From NCBI GenBank assembly GCA_003280025.1, contig QCGD01000008.1, positions 31,711 to 95,710 of the forward strand: DNA of 64,000 nucleotides, read 5' to 3'. The position numbers and the translations under genes were made by a program. Below, in pieces: positions 27,271-37,850 of this stretch. Source of the DNA: Prochlorococcus sp. AG-363-P06 (GTDB lineage: Bacteria; Cyanobacteriota; Cyanobacteriia; PCC-6307; Cyanobiaceae). Within the stretch, counting starts at the first letter, position 1; each line of letters opens with the position of its first letter. The notes below the pieces were generated by a model. That model was given only the letters and a program-made list of their open reading frames with translations, did not search any database and was not told the origin of the DNA.

Positions 27271-29347
27271 AGTCAGATAGACCCAAGTGCCTTATTAAAG
27301 ATTCAGTTTTTGGTTCTCTTCCTCTAAACAATTTAAATATTTCTAAAGCAGATAAGCTCCCTCCAAGGCTAAGTATGGTGTCTTTAAATTTTTTTCCGAT
27401 TAATTTAATATTGTGACTATTTTCTAGGTTGGCCTCCTCAAACATTGAAAAGGCATCAGCACTTAGCACTTCTGCCCATTTATAAGAGTAATATCCTGCA
27501 GAATAACCTCCTGCAAAAATATGACTAAAACTACAGAGAAATTGATCTTCTTGGATAGGAGAAATTACTGTAGTTTGTTTGGCAATTTCTCTTCTAATCT
27601 CATCTGAAGTTTTACCTTGGTTACTATCAAGATTGCTATGGAGCCTAAGATCTGTAATCGCAAAATGTAATTGTCTAAGTGTCGCTATCCCACAATTAAA
27701 AGTTCTATTCTTTACAAGTTTTTCAAAATTCTCATCAGATAATCTTTCTCTGGTTTTATAATGCTTTGCAATATTTAACAGTGTGTTTTTATGGAAACAC
27801 CAGTTTTCCATAAATTGACTGGGAAGTTCAACTGCATCCCATTCAACATTATTAATTCCTGCTGCTTGCGGAAGATTTATGGTTGTTAGCATATGTTGAA
27901 GACCGTGTCCAAATTCATGGAAAAGTGTTTGAACTTCTTCAAAGCTCATCAAACTTGGTTTGTCTTTGGATGGTGGAGTTTGATTGCAAACTAGATAAGC
28001 AACAGGTAATGTATTTTGAAAAGTATTTTTACTAAGACATTCATCCATCCATGCTCCTCCTCGCTTTGACTCAGGGCGTGAATATGGGTCAAGGAAAAAT
28101 GAAGCTATTTTCTTACTTTCTTTATTAAGGATATTAAAAAACAAAACATCATCATTCCAAACAGGTGCTTCATTATTTGCTTTAACTACTTTAATTTCGA
28201 ATAGCTTTTCACTTAGGTTAAATAAACCTTCTAAAACATCATTAAGTGGGAACCAAGGTCTCAATGATTCCTGATCTAAATTAAGCTTTTCCTTCCTAAG
28301 TAGCTCCGAATAATAACTAATATCCCAAGGTCTAAGTTCCTCAGATTGGGGGAATCCATTTTCTTTAGAAAAATTATCAAGTATTTCTAATTCATTTGTC
28401 GCTGTTTTAAATGCTGGTTTTCGTAATTCTTCTAAAAGCTTTTCAACATGTTTAATTTCTTTAGCCATTTTTGTTGACAAACTTAATTCTGCCCAACTTT
28501 TATAACCAAGAAGGTTCGCTTGTTTAGTCCTAAGTGATAATATCTCTTCAATTATTTGTGAGTTATTTTCGTTTCCTTGCGAAGCCCTACCCACAAAAGC
28601 TTTATATAGTTTTTCCCTAAGGCTACGATCTTTGGCATATGTCATAAAAGCCGTATAAGTTGGAATATCTAGACTTAATTTCCAAGGACCATTTTCTACA
28701 TCAGCATCTCCCTCTTCCTTTAAGTGATTATTGGCAGATATTGACATTAATTCCAATACTCTCTCTGGTAGACCATCCACTTGCGATTTATTATTTAAAA
28801 TTAAATACCATTTATTCGTCGCATCAAGGACATTATTGCTAAAACTTGTTGATAGTTCGCCTAACTTTTCAGAAATAATATTAAATTCATTTTGAATATT
28901 TTTTTCTAATGAAATTCCACTATGCTCCATTTCAAGAATTTCTTTATCTAAAATTCTATTTTTTACGCGATCAAAATTATTTGTTTTTTTAAGCTTTACC
29001 AAAGTATTATAAATAATTTTACTCTGTCCAAACTTATTCCCTAAACTAATAACCTCTGGTAAAAATTTAGAGTAAATTTCTCTTAGACTATCTGAATTAT
29101 TTACAGCATTTAGATGACTTATAACTCCCCAACTCCACCTAAGCACTTCATTGATTTCATTTAATGGATTTATTACTTTGTCCCAATCTAATTGTTTTTG
29201 GTTTAGATAATGAGAGAGAAAGTCTTCTATATTTTTAAAATCTAGATTTATTTTCTCTATTACAGTTGGCAATTCTTTATTGATATTCTCAGGGGTAAAT
29301 TTTTTAAAGTTTGGTAGTTCTCCAAATTTAAAAATTGAGGTTTCCAT
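27260..29347 (-). CDS. prlC: Oligopeptidase A-like M3 metallopeptidase
   Basis: A cytosolic zinc peptidase (695 aa) that degrades short peptides, including cleaved signal peptides. The catalytic motif HEFGHGLQHML starts at His477 (zinc ligands His477 and His481, catalytic Glu478); the third ligand Glu lies in the downstream NNVEWDAVELPSQFMENW. Length and layout fit PrlC/OpdA. It is the last gene of the minus-strand run from 36332, 15 bp behind ndhD. Confidence 0.94.
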   Translation of the reverse strand: METSIFKFGELPNFKKFTPENINKELPTVIEKINLDFKNIEDFLSHYLNQKQLDWDKVINPLNEINEVLRWSWGVISHLNAVNNSDSLREIYSKFLPEVISLGNKFGQSKIIYNTLVKLKKTNNFDRVKNRILDKEILEMEHSGISLEKNIQNEFNIISEKLGELSTSFSNNVLDATNKWYLILNNKSQVDGLPERVLELMSISANNHLKEEGDADVENGPWKLSLDIPTYTAFMTYAKDRSLREKLYKAFVGRASQGNENNSQIIEEILSLRTKQANLLGYKSWAELSLSTKMAKEIKHVEKLLEELRKPAFKTATNELEILDNFSKENGFPQSEELRPWDISYYSELLRKEKLNLDQESLRPWFPLNDVLEGLFNLSEKLFEIKVVKANNEAPVWNDDVLFFNILNKESKKIASFFLDPYSRPESKRGGAWMDECLSKNTFQNTLPVAYLVCNQTPPSKDKPSLMSFEEVQTLFHEFGHGLQHMLTTINLPQAAGINNVEWDAVELPSQFMENWCFHKNTLLNIAKHYKTRERLSDENFEKLVKNRTFNCGIATLRQLHFAITDLRLHSNLDSNQGKTSDEIRREIAKQTTVISPIQEDQFLCSFSHIFAGGYSAGYYSYKWAEVLSADAFSMFEEANLENSHNIKLIGKKFKDTILSLGGSLSALEIFKLFRGREPKTESLIRHLGLSDSKS

Positions 29348-29362
29348 TTTTTTACTATAAAA

Positions 29363-30901
29363 TTAACTTACGTTAGAAATTAAACCAACTAATTTAACTA
29401 ACGTTAATTGATCACTGAGAGCATTTGTTGAAGATTCATAGAGATTTATTGCAACCTTTGGCCAAAAACCTATTACTAAAGTCGGCAATAACAAACTCAA
29501 TCCTATTGTCAATTCTCTAGTATTCATTTCTTTTACAGTAGCTAGTGCTGGTATCCTAGGCCCAAAAAATACTCTTCTACACATTGATAATAGGTAAATA
29601 GGGGTTAATACAAGACCTATAGCTGCAATTAGAATCGTTATAGATCTAAAAAGAGAGCTAAAGCCGTCTTGACTTGTGATTCCTAAGAATATAGTAATTT
29701 CACTTATAAAACCACTCATGCCAGGTAATGCTAGAGAAGCTAATGAACTTGCGAGGAAAAAAGCAAATGTTATTGGTAAAACTTTTGCTAAACCACCCAT
29801 ATTAGGAATTGATAGCGTATTTGTTCTCTCATAAAAAGAGCCAGTTACGAAGAACATTGCTGCAGCAATTAGTCCATGACTAATCATTTGTAGCATTGCA
29901 CCGCTAATACCTAAAGCATCAACTGCTCCTATACCCAAAAGTACGAACCCCATATGACTAACTGAACTGCATGCAATTCTTCTTTTAACGTTATCTTGTG
30001 CGAATGCGTTTAATGCTCCGTAAATTATATTTATGATCCCAAGAATTATTAAAGCAGGCGCAATTTGTAAATGGACTTCAGGTAATATTTGAACGTTGAA
30101 TCTTAGAAGAGCATAACCTCCCATTTTTAAAAGGATTCCAGCCAATAACATTGAAACAGGTGCATTAGCCTCTCCATGAGCATCGGGTAACCATGTATGT
30201 AAGGGGAAAATTGGAAGTTTAACCCCAAAACCTACTAAAAAACCTAAATAAGATAATAATGCGAGACTACCTGTTACATGTTTTTGTGTTATTTCGCTTA
30301 GATTCAAAGTAAAGGCATCACCACTCAATGCAAGTGCAAGTCCGCTAATAAGTATAAGTAAAGAGGCTAAAGCTGTGTATAGAATGAATTTTGTAGCTGC
30401 ATATAATTTTTTCTTTCCTCCCCAAATAGCTATAAGAAGATAAACTGGAACTAATTCTAATTCCCAAGCTAAGAAAAATAATAAGAAATCTTGTGAAAGG
30501 AAAACTAAAGCCTGAGCTGATGCCTGTACTAATAAAAGAGCAAAATATAAATTAGATTTTTTCTTTATTTTCCAACTCGCGAAAGCAGATAGAAATGTAA
30601 TTAGTCCACTTAAAGCTACTAAAGGGGCTGATAATCCATCCACCCCAAGAGACCATTCTAAACCTATTGGAGGTAGCCAAGTAATTCTTTCGACAAGTTG
30701 TATAGAGCTATTTGAAGTGTCAAATTTTTGGAAAAGTACTCCAATAATTAGTAAAAAATCTATAAATAAAAAACTTAACGAGATATTTCTTGGGAGCGTA
30801 TTATCTTCTCCTTCTATTGAACTTAAGAAAGGCATTATTAGTGCCCCAATTAAAGGTAATAGAACAATAGATGATAGCCAAGGAAAAGTTTCTAAATTCA
30901 T
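29363..30901 (-). CDS. ndhD: NAD(P)H-quinone oxidoreductase subunit 4 (NdhD)
   Basis: A proton-translocating antiporter-like membrane subunit of the NDH-1 complex (512 aa, about 14 helices). Conserved landmarks: [21 protein letters not shown] with the key Glu, [39 protein letters not shown], given here only as [13 protein letters not shown], and [13 protein letters not shown]. It lies between thrB (78 bp upstream) and prlC, away from other ndh genes. Cyanobacteria usually carry more than one ndhD; this may be the copy outside the main ndh cluster (inference). Confidence 0.93.
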   Translation of the reverse strand: MNLETFPWLSSIVLLPLIGALIMPFLSSIEGEDNTLPRNISLSFLFIDFLLIIGVLFQKFDTSNSSIQLVERITWLPPIGLEWSLGVDGLSAPLVALSGLITFLSAFASWKIKKKSNLYFALLLVQASAQALVFLSQDFLLFFLAWELELVPVYLLIAIWGGKKKLYAATKFILYTALASLLILISGLALALSGDAFTLNLSEITQKHVTGSLALLSYLGFLVGFGVKLPIFPLHTWLPDAHGEANAPVSMLLAGILLKMGGYALLRFNVQILPEVHLQIAPALIILGIINIIYGALNAFAQDNVKRRIACSSVSHMGFVLLGIGAVDALGISGAMLQMISHGLIAAAMFFVTGSFYERTNTLSIPNMGGLAKVLPITFAFFLASSLASLALPGMSGFISEITIFLGITSQDGFSSLFRSITILIAAIGLVLTPIYLLSMCRRVFFGPRIPALATVKEMNTRELTIGLSLLLPTLVIGFWPKVAINLYESSTNALSDQLTLVKLVGLISNVS

Positions 30902-30979
30902 TTATGTAATGAATAGTTTATTTATTGTAGTTGAATATGTTCTAGCTTGGGACTATAAATTAAAAATATCTAAGTAAAA

Positions 30980-31927
30980 CTACCTATTGGGGATAGTTCT
31001 AAATAGACTGCCTGTCGTTTGTACGTTTAAATATGGAGCTCTACTTGCCACCCCTGATTTTTCCCATGCTTTAACCATTGCTTGACTTACATCTTTGCCA
31101 TTTTCTTTCTTGCATAAAGCTAATATGCTCGGTCCTGCCCCACTAATTGCGCAGCCTAAAGCTCCCGCTTCTAAGGCAGCATCTTTAACTTCTAATCCAC
31201 CTTGAATAAGTTTCCATCTATATGGTTCATGCAACTTATCAAACATTCCTTCTTTTATTAATTCAGTATTTCCCGTTTTTAGGCCGTTAAGTAATAAAGT
31301 AAGAGCCCCCATATTTATTACTGCGTCAGATATTGGCACATTTTTAGGCATTACTCTCCTGGCTTCACTTGTACTTAATCGAATAGCAGGAATTGCTACT
31401 ACAGCTTTAATGGAATCATGCCAATCACATCTTATAATTCTCCATCTCTGAGAAGCAGATTTTGCTGTTAAACAAAGACCTCCCAAAAAAGATGGGACAA
31501 CGTTATCAGGATGTCCTTCTATATCAATTGCAAGTTCTAACAGTTTTTCTTTGGGCAGGGGGGAGTTCATTATTGCATTTGCCCCTATTAATCCTGCGAC
31601 TATTGCGGTAGCGCTACTTCCTAGACCCCTGGCAGGCGGTACTGCTAGTTTAACTCTTGCTTCTAGTGCGAAAGGGGAAATATTCGCACTCTCCCAGACC
31701 TTTTGCGCAGCTCGAAACACTAAGTTCTCAGGACCTCCTCTTAAGTGATTGCCATCGGTGCTCTCCATTATTAAATCAAACCTATCTCCACCACCTTCTA
31801 TTCTTGTGAAAACAAATTCATTATATAAATCTAATGCAGCCCCAAGGCAGTCAAAACCCGGACCTAAATTGGCAGTTGTAGAAGGAACTGTTACTATTAT
31901 CTTTTTACCTATTGCTGGGGAAGACAT
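30980..31927 (-). CDS. thrB: Homoserine kinase
   Basis: A GHMP-family kinase (315 aa) that phosphorylates L-homoserine in threonine synthesis. It shows VTVPSTTANLGPGFDCLGAALDLYN at the N-terminus (substrate and nucleotide region), the GHMP ATP motif PPARGLGSSATA (98-108, GLGSSA 101-106) and the C-terminal GCAISGAGPSILAL. It follows glk by 7 bp. Confidence 0.96.
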   Translation of the reverse strand: MSSPAIGKKIIVTVPSTTANLGPGFDCLGAALDLYNEFVFTRIEGGGDRFDLIMESTDGNHLRGGPENLVFRAAQKVWESANISPFALEARVKLAVPPARGLGSSATAIVAGLIGANAIMNSPLPKEKLLELAIDIEGHPDNVVPSFLGGLCLTAKSASQRWRIIRCDWHDSIKAVVAIPAIRLSTSEARRVMPKNVPISDAVINMGALTLLLNGLKTGNTELIKEGMFDKLHEPYRWKLIQGGLEVKDAALEAGALGCAISGAGPSILALCKKENGKDVSQAMVKAWEKSGVASRAPYLNVQTTGSLFRTIPNR

Positions 31928-31934
31928 TTAAAAA

Positions 31935-32972
31935 CTATGCTCTCCGTAAAAGCATTTTTGCTCTGCAAGCTGCGCTAAACAAACCAAAATCTTCATCTAA
32001 GATTACTTTTACAGGTATAGATTTAACCATATCTTTTAATCTGCCTTTATCTGAAAATTGTTTCAGAAATAAATCTGATTTAAAATTTTTGAAATGTTTT
32101 GGGGCTGTTCCTCCAGAAATCCATAAACCCCCTAAGCATAATTCATGTAAGGCAACATCTCCTAGAAAAGAACCATAAGCTCCTAACCATATATTTTCTA
32201 TCTCATTCATTAGAATATCTCCTTCATTGGAGAGTTTACAAATTTGTTCGGGTAAGATCTTTTCTAAATTATTAGCAAATTTTAGTTCCTTTATATACTT
32301 CTTAAACGGGTGATTCTTTACGTCAGGTTTGCTTAGCCTCCATTCGGCTATCCTTGACAACCCAGCCCCACTTACAATTATTTCACAAGAAATTCTATTG
32401 ACATTCAGAGAATTTTTGAGCCAATTCTTTAAATCCCATTCTAATTCTGACTTTGGAGAGTATTCTATATGCCCACCTTCGCTAGCTAGAACTTGTATAT
32501 TATTCCCTGTAATCAGCCCCCTTGCAATACCTAGACCAGTTCCAGCTCCCACTATCGCATGCAAATATTTGTTAGTTCCTACAGCATGATCTCCGTTTTG
32601 AATTGTAGAATATTGACTGTTTTTTAAAAAAGGTATTCCATAAATTTGAACTGCAAAATCATTTACTAGCTCGCAACTTTTAAATTTAAATTTGTTTTTT
32701 AATCTATCTCCAGAAATATTCCATGACAAATTAATTATTTTTGCACTGTTGTTAGATATGGGACCTGCTACAGCGAAACAAGCAGAAAAAGGATGAGTAA
32801 TATTTTTGCATTCATTTTTCAGGAAATCTTCTACAATCATTTCAATAGAATCCCATTCGGAAGAGAGATATTTTTTTTTCAATATTAAATTTGGATAATT
32901 AGTATTAGCATTCTCCTGGAAAATTCCTAATAGAATCTTTGTACCCCCAAGATCGCAAGCAAGAAAATTCAT
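31935..32972 (-). CDS. glk: Glucokinase
   Basis: Phosphorylates glucose with ATP. The 345-aa protein has the hexokinase/ROK phosphate-1 motif CDLGGTKILLGI (6-17), VAGPISNNSAKIINLSW, with landmarks LVNDFAVQIYG carrying the catalytic Asp, IVGAGTGLGIARG and EGGHIEYSP. The last strongly resembles E. coli-type Glk (group A). It lies between thrS (11 bp upstream) and thrB (7 bp downstream). Confidence 0.93.
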   Translation of the reverse strand: MNFLACDLGGTKILLGIFQENANTNYPNLILKKKYLSSEWDSIEMIVEDFLKNECKNITHPFSACFAVAGPISNNSAKIINLSWNISGDRLKNKFKFKSCELVNDFAVQIYGIPFLKNSQYSTIQNGDHAVGTNKYLHAIVGAGTGLGIARGLITGNNIQVLASEGGHIEYSPKSELEWDLKNWLKNSLNVNRISCEIIVSGAGLSRIAEWRLSKPDVKNHPFKKYIKELKFANNLEKILPEQICKLSNEGDILMNEIENIWLGAYGSFLGDVALHELCLGGLWISGGTAPKHFKNFKSDLFLKQFSDKGRLKDMVKSIPVKVILDEDFGLFSAACRAKMLLRRA

Positions 32973-32983
32973 CTATTTTGAAA

Positions 32984-34900
32984 TTATTCTGTGCGTCCTT
33001 TTTGTTCTATTAATTCATCCATTAATTTGCATAGATTAGGTAAATTGAAAATTCCTAAATTTGTTCCATCTAAAGCTCTTAAGGAGACTGAATCAATTTC
33101 CTCCTCTTTATCTCCAATAACTGCAATTAATGGAATTCTTCCTATTGTAGCTTCTCTTATTTTATAACCTATTTTTTCATTTCTAATATCAACTTTTGAT
33201 CGGTAACCATTATTATTTATTAATTCATTAAACTTTAAACATTTTTCAATATTTCTATCGGTAATGCTTAATAGAATTATTTGATAAGGAGCAAGCCAAA
33301 TTGGGAATTTAGCCTCATATTGTTCAATTAAGATTCCGATAAATCTTTCAAAGGATCCTAAAATTGCTCTGTGAAGCATAACTGGATTTCTTTTCTCATT
33401 ATCAATATCTACATAAGTTGCATCCAATCTAATAGGCATTGAGAAATCAACCTGAATAGTTCCGCACTGCCAGACTCTATTAAGACAATCTTTTAACGAA
33501 AATTCTATTTTTGGACCATAAAAAGCTCCTTCCCCAGGTTGTAGTTCCCATTTGAGATTCTTATTGTCGAGAGCTTTGGTAAGAGCCTCCTCTGATTTAT
33601 CCCAAATCTCTTCACTACCAACCCTTTTTTCAGGACGGGTTGATAATTTGATAATGATTTCATCAAAACCAAAAGTTTTGTAAACCTCGAAAACAAGATC
33701 GATAAAAGTAGACACTTCTTCTTGAATTTGATTTTCTGTGCAGAAGATGTGTGCATCATCTTGAGTAAAGTTCCTTACTCTCATTAAGCCGTGTAAAGCA
33801 CCAGAGGGCTCATTTCTGTGGCAAGAACCAAATTCAGCTAGCCGAATAGGTAAATCCTTATAACTTTTTAAACCTTGATTAAATACTTGAATATGGCATG
33901 GACAATTCATTGGTTTAATTGCATAAGTTCTATTTTCTGATGCGGTAGTGAACATATCGTCTCTAAATTTTTCCCAATGACCTGATTTTTCCCAAAGAGA
34001 TTTATCAACAGCTTGTGGGGTTTTAATTTCTAGATAATCATTTTTTTTAAGTATTTCTCTTATGTATTTTTCGAGTACTTGGTAGATTGTCCATCCATTT
34101 GGATGCCAAAAAATCATACCTGGAGATTCTTCTTGTATATGAAATAGTGAATGCTTTTTTCCGAGTTTTCTATGATCCCTTTTTTCAGCCTCTTCAATTC
34201 TTCTTAAGTAGTCATTGAGTTCTTTTTCTTTAGCCCATGCAGTTCCATATATTCTCTGTAAAGATTCATTTTCACTATTGCCTCTCCAGTATGAACCTGA
34301 TAATTTAAGTAACTTAAAGTGCCTTAAATGTCTTGTGTTAGGAACGTGAGGTCCTCTACACATGTCAATATATTCTTCGTGCTTGTATAAATTAATGAGA
34401 CCTTCTTCAGTAATTTCTTCAATTATTCTTAATTTAAAAGTCTCATCTCTTTCTTTAAAAGTTTTAATTGCTTCTTCTTTTGAAACTTGTAAAATTTCGA
34501 CATCATAATTTGTTTTAATCAACTTGTTTATTCGTTCTTCAATTTTTATTAAATCTTCAGGTGTAAATCTGTATTCTGAAAAAATATCGTAATAAAAACC
34601 ATCTTCAATTACAGGCCCAATTGCCATTTTAATATTTGGGTAAATTTGTTTTACTGCATGACCAATAAGATGAGCAAAGGAATGTCTAATTATTTCAATT
34701 CCTTCTTTATCTTTAGAGGTAATGATTACAACTTTGGAATCTTTATTTATAGGAAGAGTTGCATCAAGAAGAACATCATTTACTTTCCCAGCAATTGTTG
34801 CTTTAGCTAATCCAGCACCTATACTCTGGGCAATTTCTAGAATAGTTACAGCTTTTTCGAAAATCTTTTTTGAACCATCAGGCAAGGTGATTATTGGCAT
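32984..34900 (-). CDS. thrS: Threonyl-tRNA synthetase
   Basis: A class II synthetase, 638 aa, full length. Domains: TGS (1-60), the editing domain with [10 protein letters not shown] (His73/His77) and CRGPHVPN, the catalytic core with [10 protein letters not shown] (zinc Cys), [19 protein letters not shown] and [11 protein letters not shown], and the C-terminal anticodon-binding domain from about 535. It is 3 bp downstream of trpS in the same minus-strand run. Confidence 0.98.
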   Translation of the reverse strand: MPIITLPDGSKKIFEKAVTILEIAQSIGAGLAKATIAGKVNDVLLDATLPINKDSKVVIITSKDKEGIEIIRHSFAHLIGHAVKQIYPNIKMAIGPVIEDGFYYDIFSEYRFTPEDLIKIEERINKLIKTNYDVEILQVSKEEAIKTFKERDETFKLRIIEEITEEGLINLYKHEEYIDMCRGPHVPNTRHLRHFKLLKLSGSYWRGNSENESLQRIYGTAWAKEKELNDYLRRIEEAEKRDHRKLGKKHSLFHIQEESPGMIFWHPNGWTIYQVLEKYIREILKKNDYLEIKTPQAVDKSLWEKSGHWEKFRDDMFTTASENRTYAIKPMNCPCHIQVFNQGLKSYKDLPIRLAEFGSCHRNEPSGALHGLMRVRNFTQDDAHIFCTENQIQEEVSTFIDLVFEVYKTFGFDEIIIKLSTRPEKRVGSEEIWDKSEEALTKALDNKNLKWELQPGEGAFYGPKIEFSLKDCLNRVWQCGTIQVDFSMPIRLDATYVDIDNEKRNPVMLHRAILGSFERFIGILIEQYEAKFPIWLAPYQIILLSITDRNIEKCLKFNELINNNGYRSKVDIRNEKIGYKIREATIGRIPLIAVIGDKEEEIDSVSLRALDGTNLGIFNLPNLCKLMDELIEQKGRTE

Positions 34901-34903
34901 AAT

Positions 34904-35920
34904 TTATTTCCCCATTTCAAAGAAGCCTAATTTTGATTTAACTCTTTTTAGAGTTTTATTTGCTGAATCTTCAGCCTTTTCTCTCCCTTCTTTAAGAATA
35001 TTATTTAATTGATATGGATCATTAATTAAGACTTTATATTTTTCTTGTATAGGCTCAAGTGATTCTATAAGTTGTTCCGTAATTAATTTTTTAAATGTGC
35101 CCCATCCAGTCTCGGAAAATTCATTTTCACATTGTGAAATTTCTTTCCCAGATAATATTGAATAAATCATCAAAAGATTTTTAGATTCCGCTCTTTCAGG
35201 GTTATTAAATTCTATTCCAATGTAACTGTCGCTTTTTGCTCTTTTTATTTTTTTCGTAATTATTTCAGGTGCATCTAACAAGTTAATACGGCTGCCTTCA
35301 TTAGGATCACTTTTACTCATCTTTTTCGAACCATCAATTAAACTCATTATTTTTGATCCATTCTTCATAATTATTGGCTGAGGGATTTTCAAAATATTTT
35401 TATCCTTACTAAATTTGGCATTAATTCTTTGTTGTGCAATATCTCGTGCAAGTTCAAGATGTTGTTTTTGATCCTCCCCTACTGGTACGAAGTCAGAATC
35501 GTAAAGAAGTATATCCGCAGCCATTAAGATTGGGTAGTCAAATAATCCAATAGATACATTGTTTCCCTGTTGTATGGATTTTTCTTTGAATTGAATCATT
35601 CTTTCCATCCAATTTATTGGCGTCATGCAATTTAATATCCAACAAAGTTCTGAATGCGCAGCAATCTGACTTTGAATAAAAATAGAACATTTTTTAGGGT
35701 CTATCCCACAAGCGACATATAAAGCGGCAGTAGAAAGAGTATTTTTAGATAATTCTTTAGGATCATATGCGGCAGTTATTGCATGTAAATCAACTACACA
35801 GAGAAATGTTTCATATTGTTCTTGAAGAGTTACCCAATTATTTATTGCTCCAAGCCAATTTCCTATATGTAGATCTCCAGTTGGTTGAACACCTGAAAGA
35901 ATCCTTTTTTTAGTTGTCAT
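34904..35920 (-). CDS. trpS: Tryptophanyl-tRNA synthetase
   Basis: A class I synthetase of 338 aa. The HIGH-type motif is PTGDLHIGN (13-21) and the KMSKS loop is KKMSKSDPN (199-207). Other landmarks are FDYPILMAADILLYD and VGEDQKQHLELARDIA. Its 5' end overlaps the upstream small basic-protein gene by 11 bp, suggesting translational coupling; thrS follows after 3 bp. Confidence 0.98.
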   Translation of the reverse strand: MTTKKRILSGVQPTGDLHIGNWLGAINNWVTLQEQYETFLCVVDLHAITAAYDPKELSKNTLSTAALYVACGIDPKKCSIFIQSQIAAHSELCWILNCMTPINWMERMIQFKEKSIQQGNNVSIGLFDYPILMAADILLYDSDFVPVGEDQKQHLELARDIAQQRINAKFSKDKNILKIPQPIIMKNGSKIMSLIDGSKKMSKSDPNEGSRINLLDAPEIITKKIKRAKSDSYIGIEFNNPERAESKNLLMIYSILSGKEISQCENEFSETGWGTFKKLITEQLIESLEPIQEKYKVLINDPYQLNNILKEGREKAEDSANKTLKRVKSKLGFFEMGK

Positions 35921-36332
35921 CCTTTTCTAATTCATTAGATTGTGCTTTTTCATTTGAGGAACTTTTCACAGGTCTTGCAAAAGGGTTAGGAGTTTTTTTT
36001 GTTTTATCTTCTGCATTATTTTGTGATTGTCTGATTGGAGAAGAGTTTTTATTGTTTTTTGCATATGTTGTAATTGATTCTATTAACTTCTCGTCTTTGA
36101 TCATTTCACTAAGTGTTCTAACAGAAAATCCAAGAACTGCAACAGTAGATCTAAGTTGAAATTTTTCTTGTATTGATTTGACGGCTTTCATTTCATTATC
36201 ACTTAATCTTATTCGAAATCCACCTCCATCTCTGCGACCTCCAGATCTATCTCTGAAATTAGATCTATCATTGTTACTACGACTTCTGTAAATTTCTTTC
36301 CCAGTAGCATTATCATAATTTGAGTTTGACAT
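35910..36332 (-). CDS. Conserved hypothetical basic protein with Arg/Gly-rich N-terminus
   Basis: A 140-aa protein. Residues about 14-42 are Arg/Ser/Asn/Gly-rich (RDRSGGRRDGGGFRIRL), like a disordered RNA-binding tail. A compact core at about 44-90 (LSDNEMKAVKSIQEKFQLRSTVAVLGFSV) could be ribbon-helix-helix-like, and the C-terminal third is polar and disordered. The function is unknown. It heads the minus-strand run and overlaps trpS by 11 bp; a nucleic-acid-binding role is inference from composition. Confidence 0.65.
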   Translation of the reverse strand: MSNSNYDNATGKEIYRSRSNNDRSNFRDRSGGRRDGGGFRIRLSDNEMKAVKSIQEKFQLRSTVAVLGFSVRTLSEMIKDEKLIESITTYAKNNKNSSPIRQSQNNAEDKTKKTPNPFARPVKSSSNEKAQSNELEKDDN

Positions 36333-36495
36333 CTTAATAGTTCTTTTTTTAATAGTCTATTAACTTAGCATCTAGTTATGCAATAAGTCTTTTTAAAATG
36401 CTTAAATTTTTATCCATAAATTAACGAGTTATGTAATTTTGTTTTTTTCATTCAGAACTTGCACTAAAATAAAAGAAGAGTAAATTTAAAGTACT

Positions 36496-37821
36496 GTGCT
36501 TGATATTACTAAAGTGAACCTTTTGAATGACTTAATAAAGTTTCCGAAGAAAAATATCTTTTTAATTTTACTTTTACTAGGCTTTGGAGAATGGTTTGCA
36601 AGTGATGTAATACATTTGACAGGGGGGTCAATAGGATTTCTTATTGTATGTTTTGGAGGATATTTTTTTCTTAAGAATGACCAACCAAAATTTAATGAGC
36701 CAAAGGACTTAGATGGTTGGCTAAATCTTTGTAATGAAGATTTGAACTTCTTTAAGGAAATTGAGGATAATAATAACTTTGAAAAACAAAATCTTAAAAG
36801 ACAACAATCCCTTGACTTGATAATTAAAAGATTGGGAAAAGAGAAAATTTGTTGTATTGGGAAAAAAAATTATGAATCAACTCAATCTTTATTTCGAAAT
36901 TTCTTCAAAGAAGATAAGTTTGATTTTGATTTTATTGAAAAACTTCCAAAATATAATTCTTCGGAGATTGTTCCTGGTAACGTAATAAATGCTGATGCTA
37001 TTTTATATTTCCTAAATTTCCCTTTATCTGCTAATGATTTTTTATGGTTAGAAAAGCTTCCTAAGAATATGCCCATTTGGTTAGTAGCCCAATCTTCAAA
37101 TGGATTTGAATCTAAAAATGAAATAGATGAATTGAAGGATCAAATTTCAGGAGAATTTATAAATAGAATAATTAGAGTTGATACAAATAAAAATCAATTA
37201 ACTAATATACCTTTTTCTTTAATAAAGTTTTTTCTAAATTCAAGTAAAAATATTGAGAATACAAAGAAAAGGCTTTTGAAGCAATTGCATACTAAATGGC
37301 AGTCTGAGATTGAGGGGATAAGAAGAACTCAACTTAAAGTATTACAGGGGAAGAATCAAATTATTGTTGCCACTACTGTTTTCTTGTCTCCACTTCCATC
37401 AATAGATGTGTTGTCCATGACAGTTTTAAATTCTTTAATGATTAAAGAAATTAAATCAATATGGGGATGCAATTGGTCTCCAGCAATTTTGGATAAAGTA
37501 TCAAAACAAATAATAAAGACTGCAATAGCTCAGGGAGTAATTGAATGGAGTGGTCAGACTTTAATTGGATTAACAAAATTGCATGGCCCAACTTGGTTGT
37601 TATCAGGAACTTATCAAGCAATAAGTGCAGCATATTTAACAAGAGTAGTATCGAGTTCCCTTGCAGATTTTATGGCTATAACAAAAGGGGTCTCAGAACC
37701 TGACTTGGAATTTATAAAAGAAAATTCTGAAAAGATTGTTGAAAATGCTTTCGAAAATGAGAAAATTAATTGGAAATCTTTGATATCTGATTTAAAAATT
37801 CCTTTGACTCAACTTACTTAA
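36496..37821 (+). CDS. DUF697-family membrane protein
   Basis: A 441-aa protein from a GTG start. It has two N-terminal membrane helices (about 20-37 and 43-59), a central soluble region of about 190 residues with no motif I recognise, and a C-terminal DUF697-like domain (about 260-400, e.g. VATTVFLSPLPSIDVLSMTVLN and GCNWSPAILDKV). DUF697 is often attached to GTPase-like domains, but no P-loop is seen here. It lies 29 bp upstream of the Mn transporter genes on the same strand. Confidence 0.75.
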   Translation: MLDITKVNLLNDLIKFPKKNIFLILLLLGFGEWFASDVIHLTGGSIGFLIVCFGGYFFLKNDQPKFNEPKDLDGWLNLCNEDLNFFKEIEDNNNFEKQNLKRQQSLDLIIKRLGKEKICCIGKKNYESTQSLFRNFFKEDKFDFDFIEKLPKYNSSEIVPGNVINADAILYFLNFPLSANDFLWLEKLPKNMPIWLVAQSSNGFESKNEIDELKDQISGEFINRIIRVDTNKNQLTNIPFSLIKFFLNSSKNIENTKKRLLKQLHTKWQSEIEGIRRTQLKVLQGKNQIIVATTVFLSPLPSIDVLSMTVLNSLMIKEIKSIWGCNWSPAILDKVSKQIIKTAIAQGVIEWSGQTLIGLTKLHGPTWLLSGTYQAISAAYLTRVVSSSLADFMAITKGVSEPDLEFIKENSEKIVENAFENEKINWKSLISDLKIPLTQLT

Positions 37822-37850
37822 AGTTAATAATCCCCAGAAGTAATCAAATA

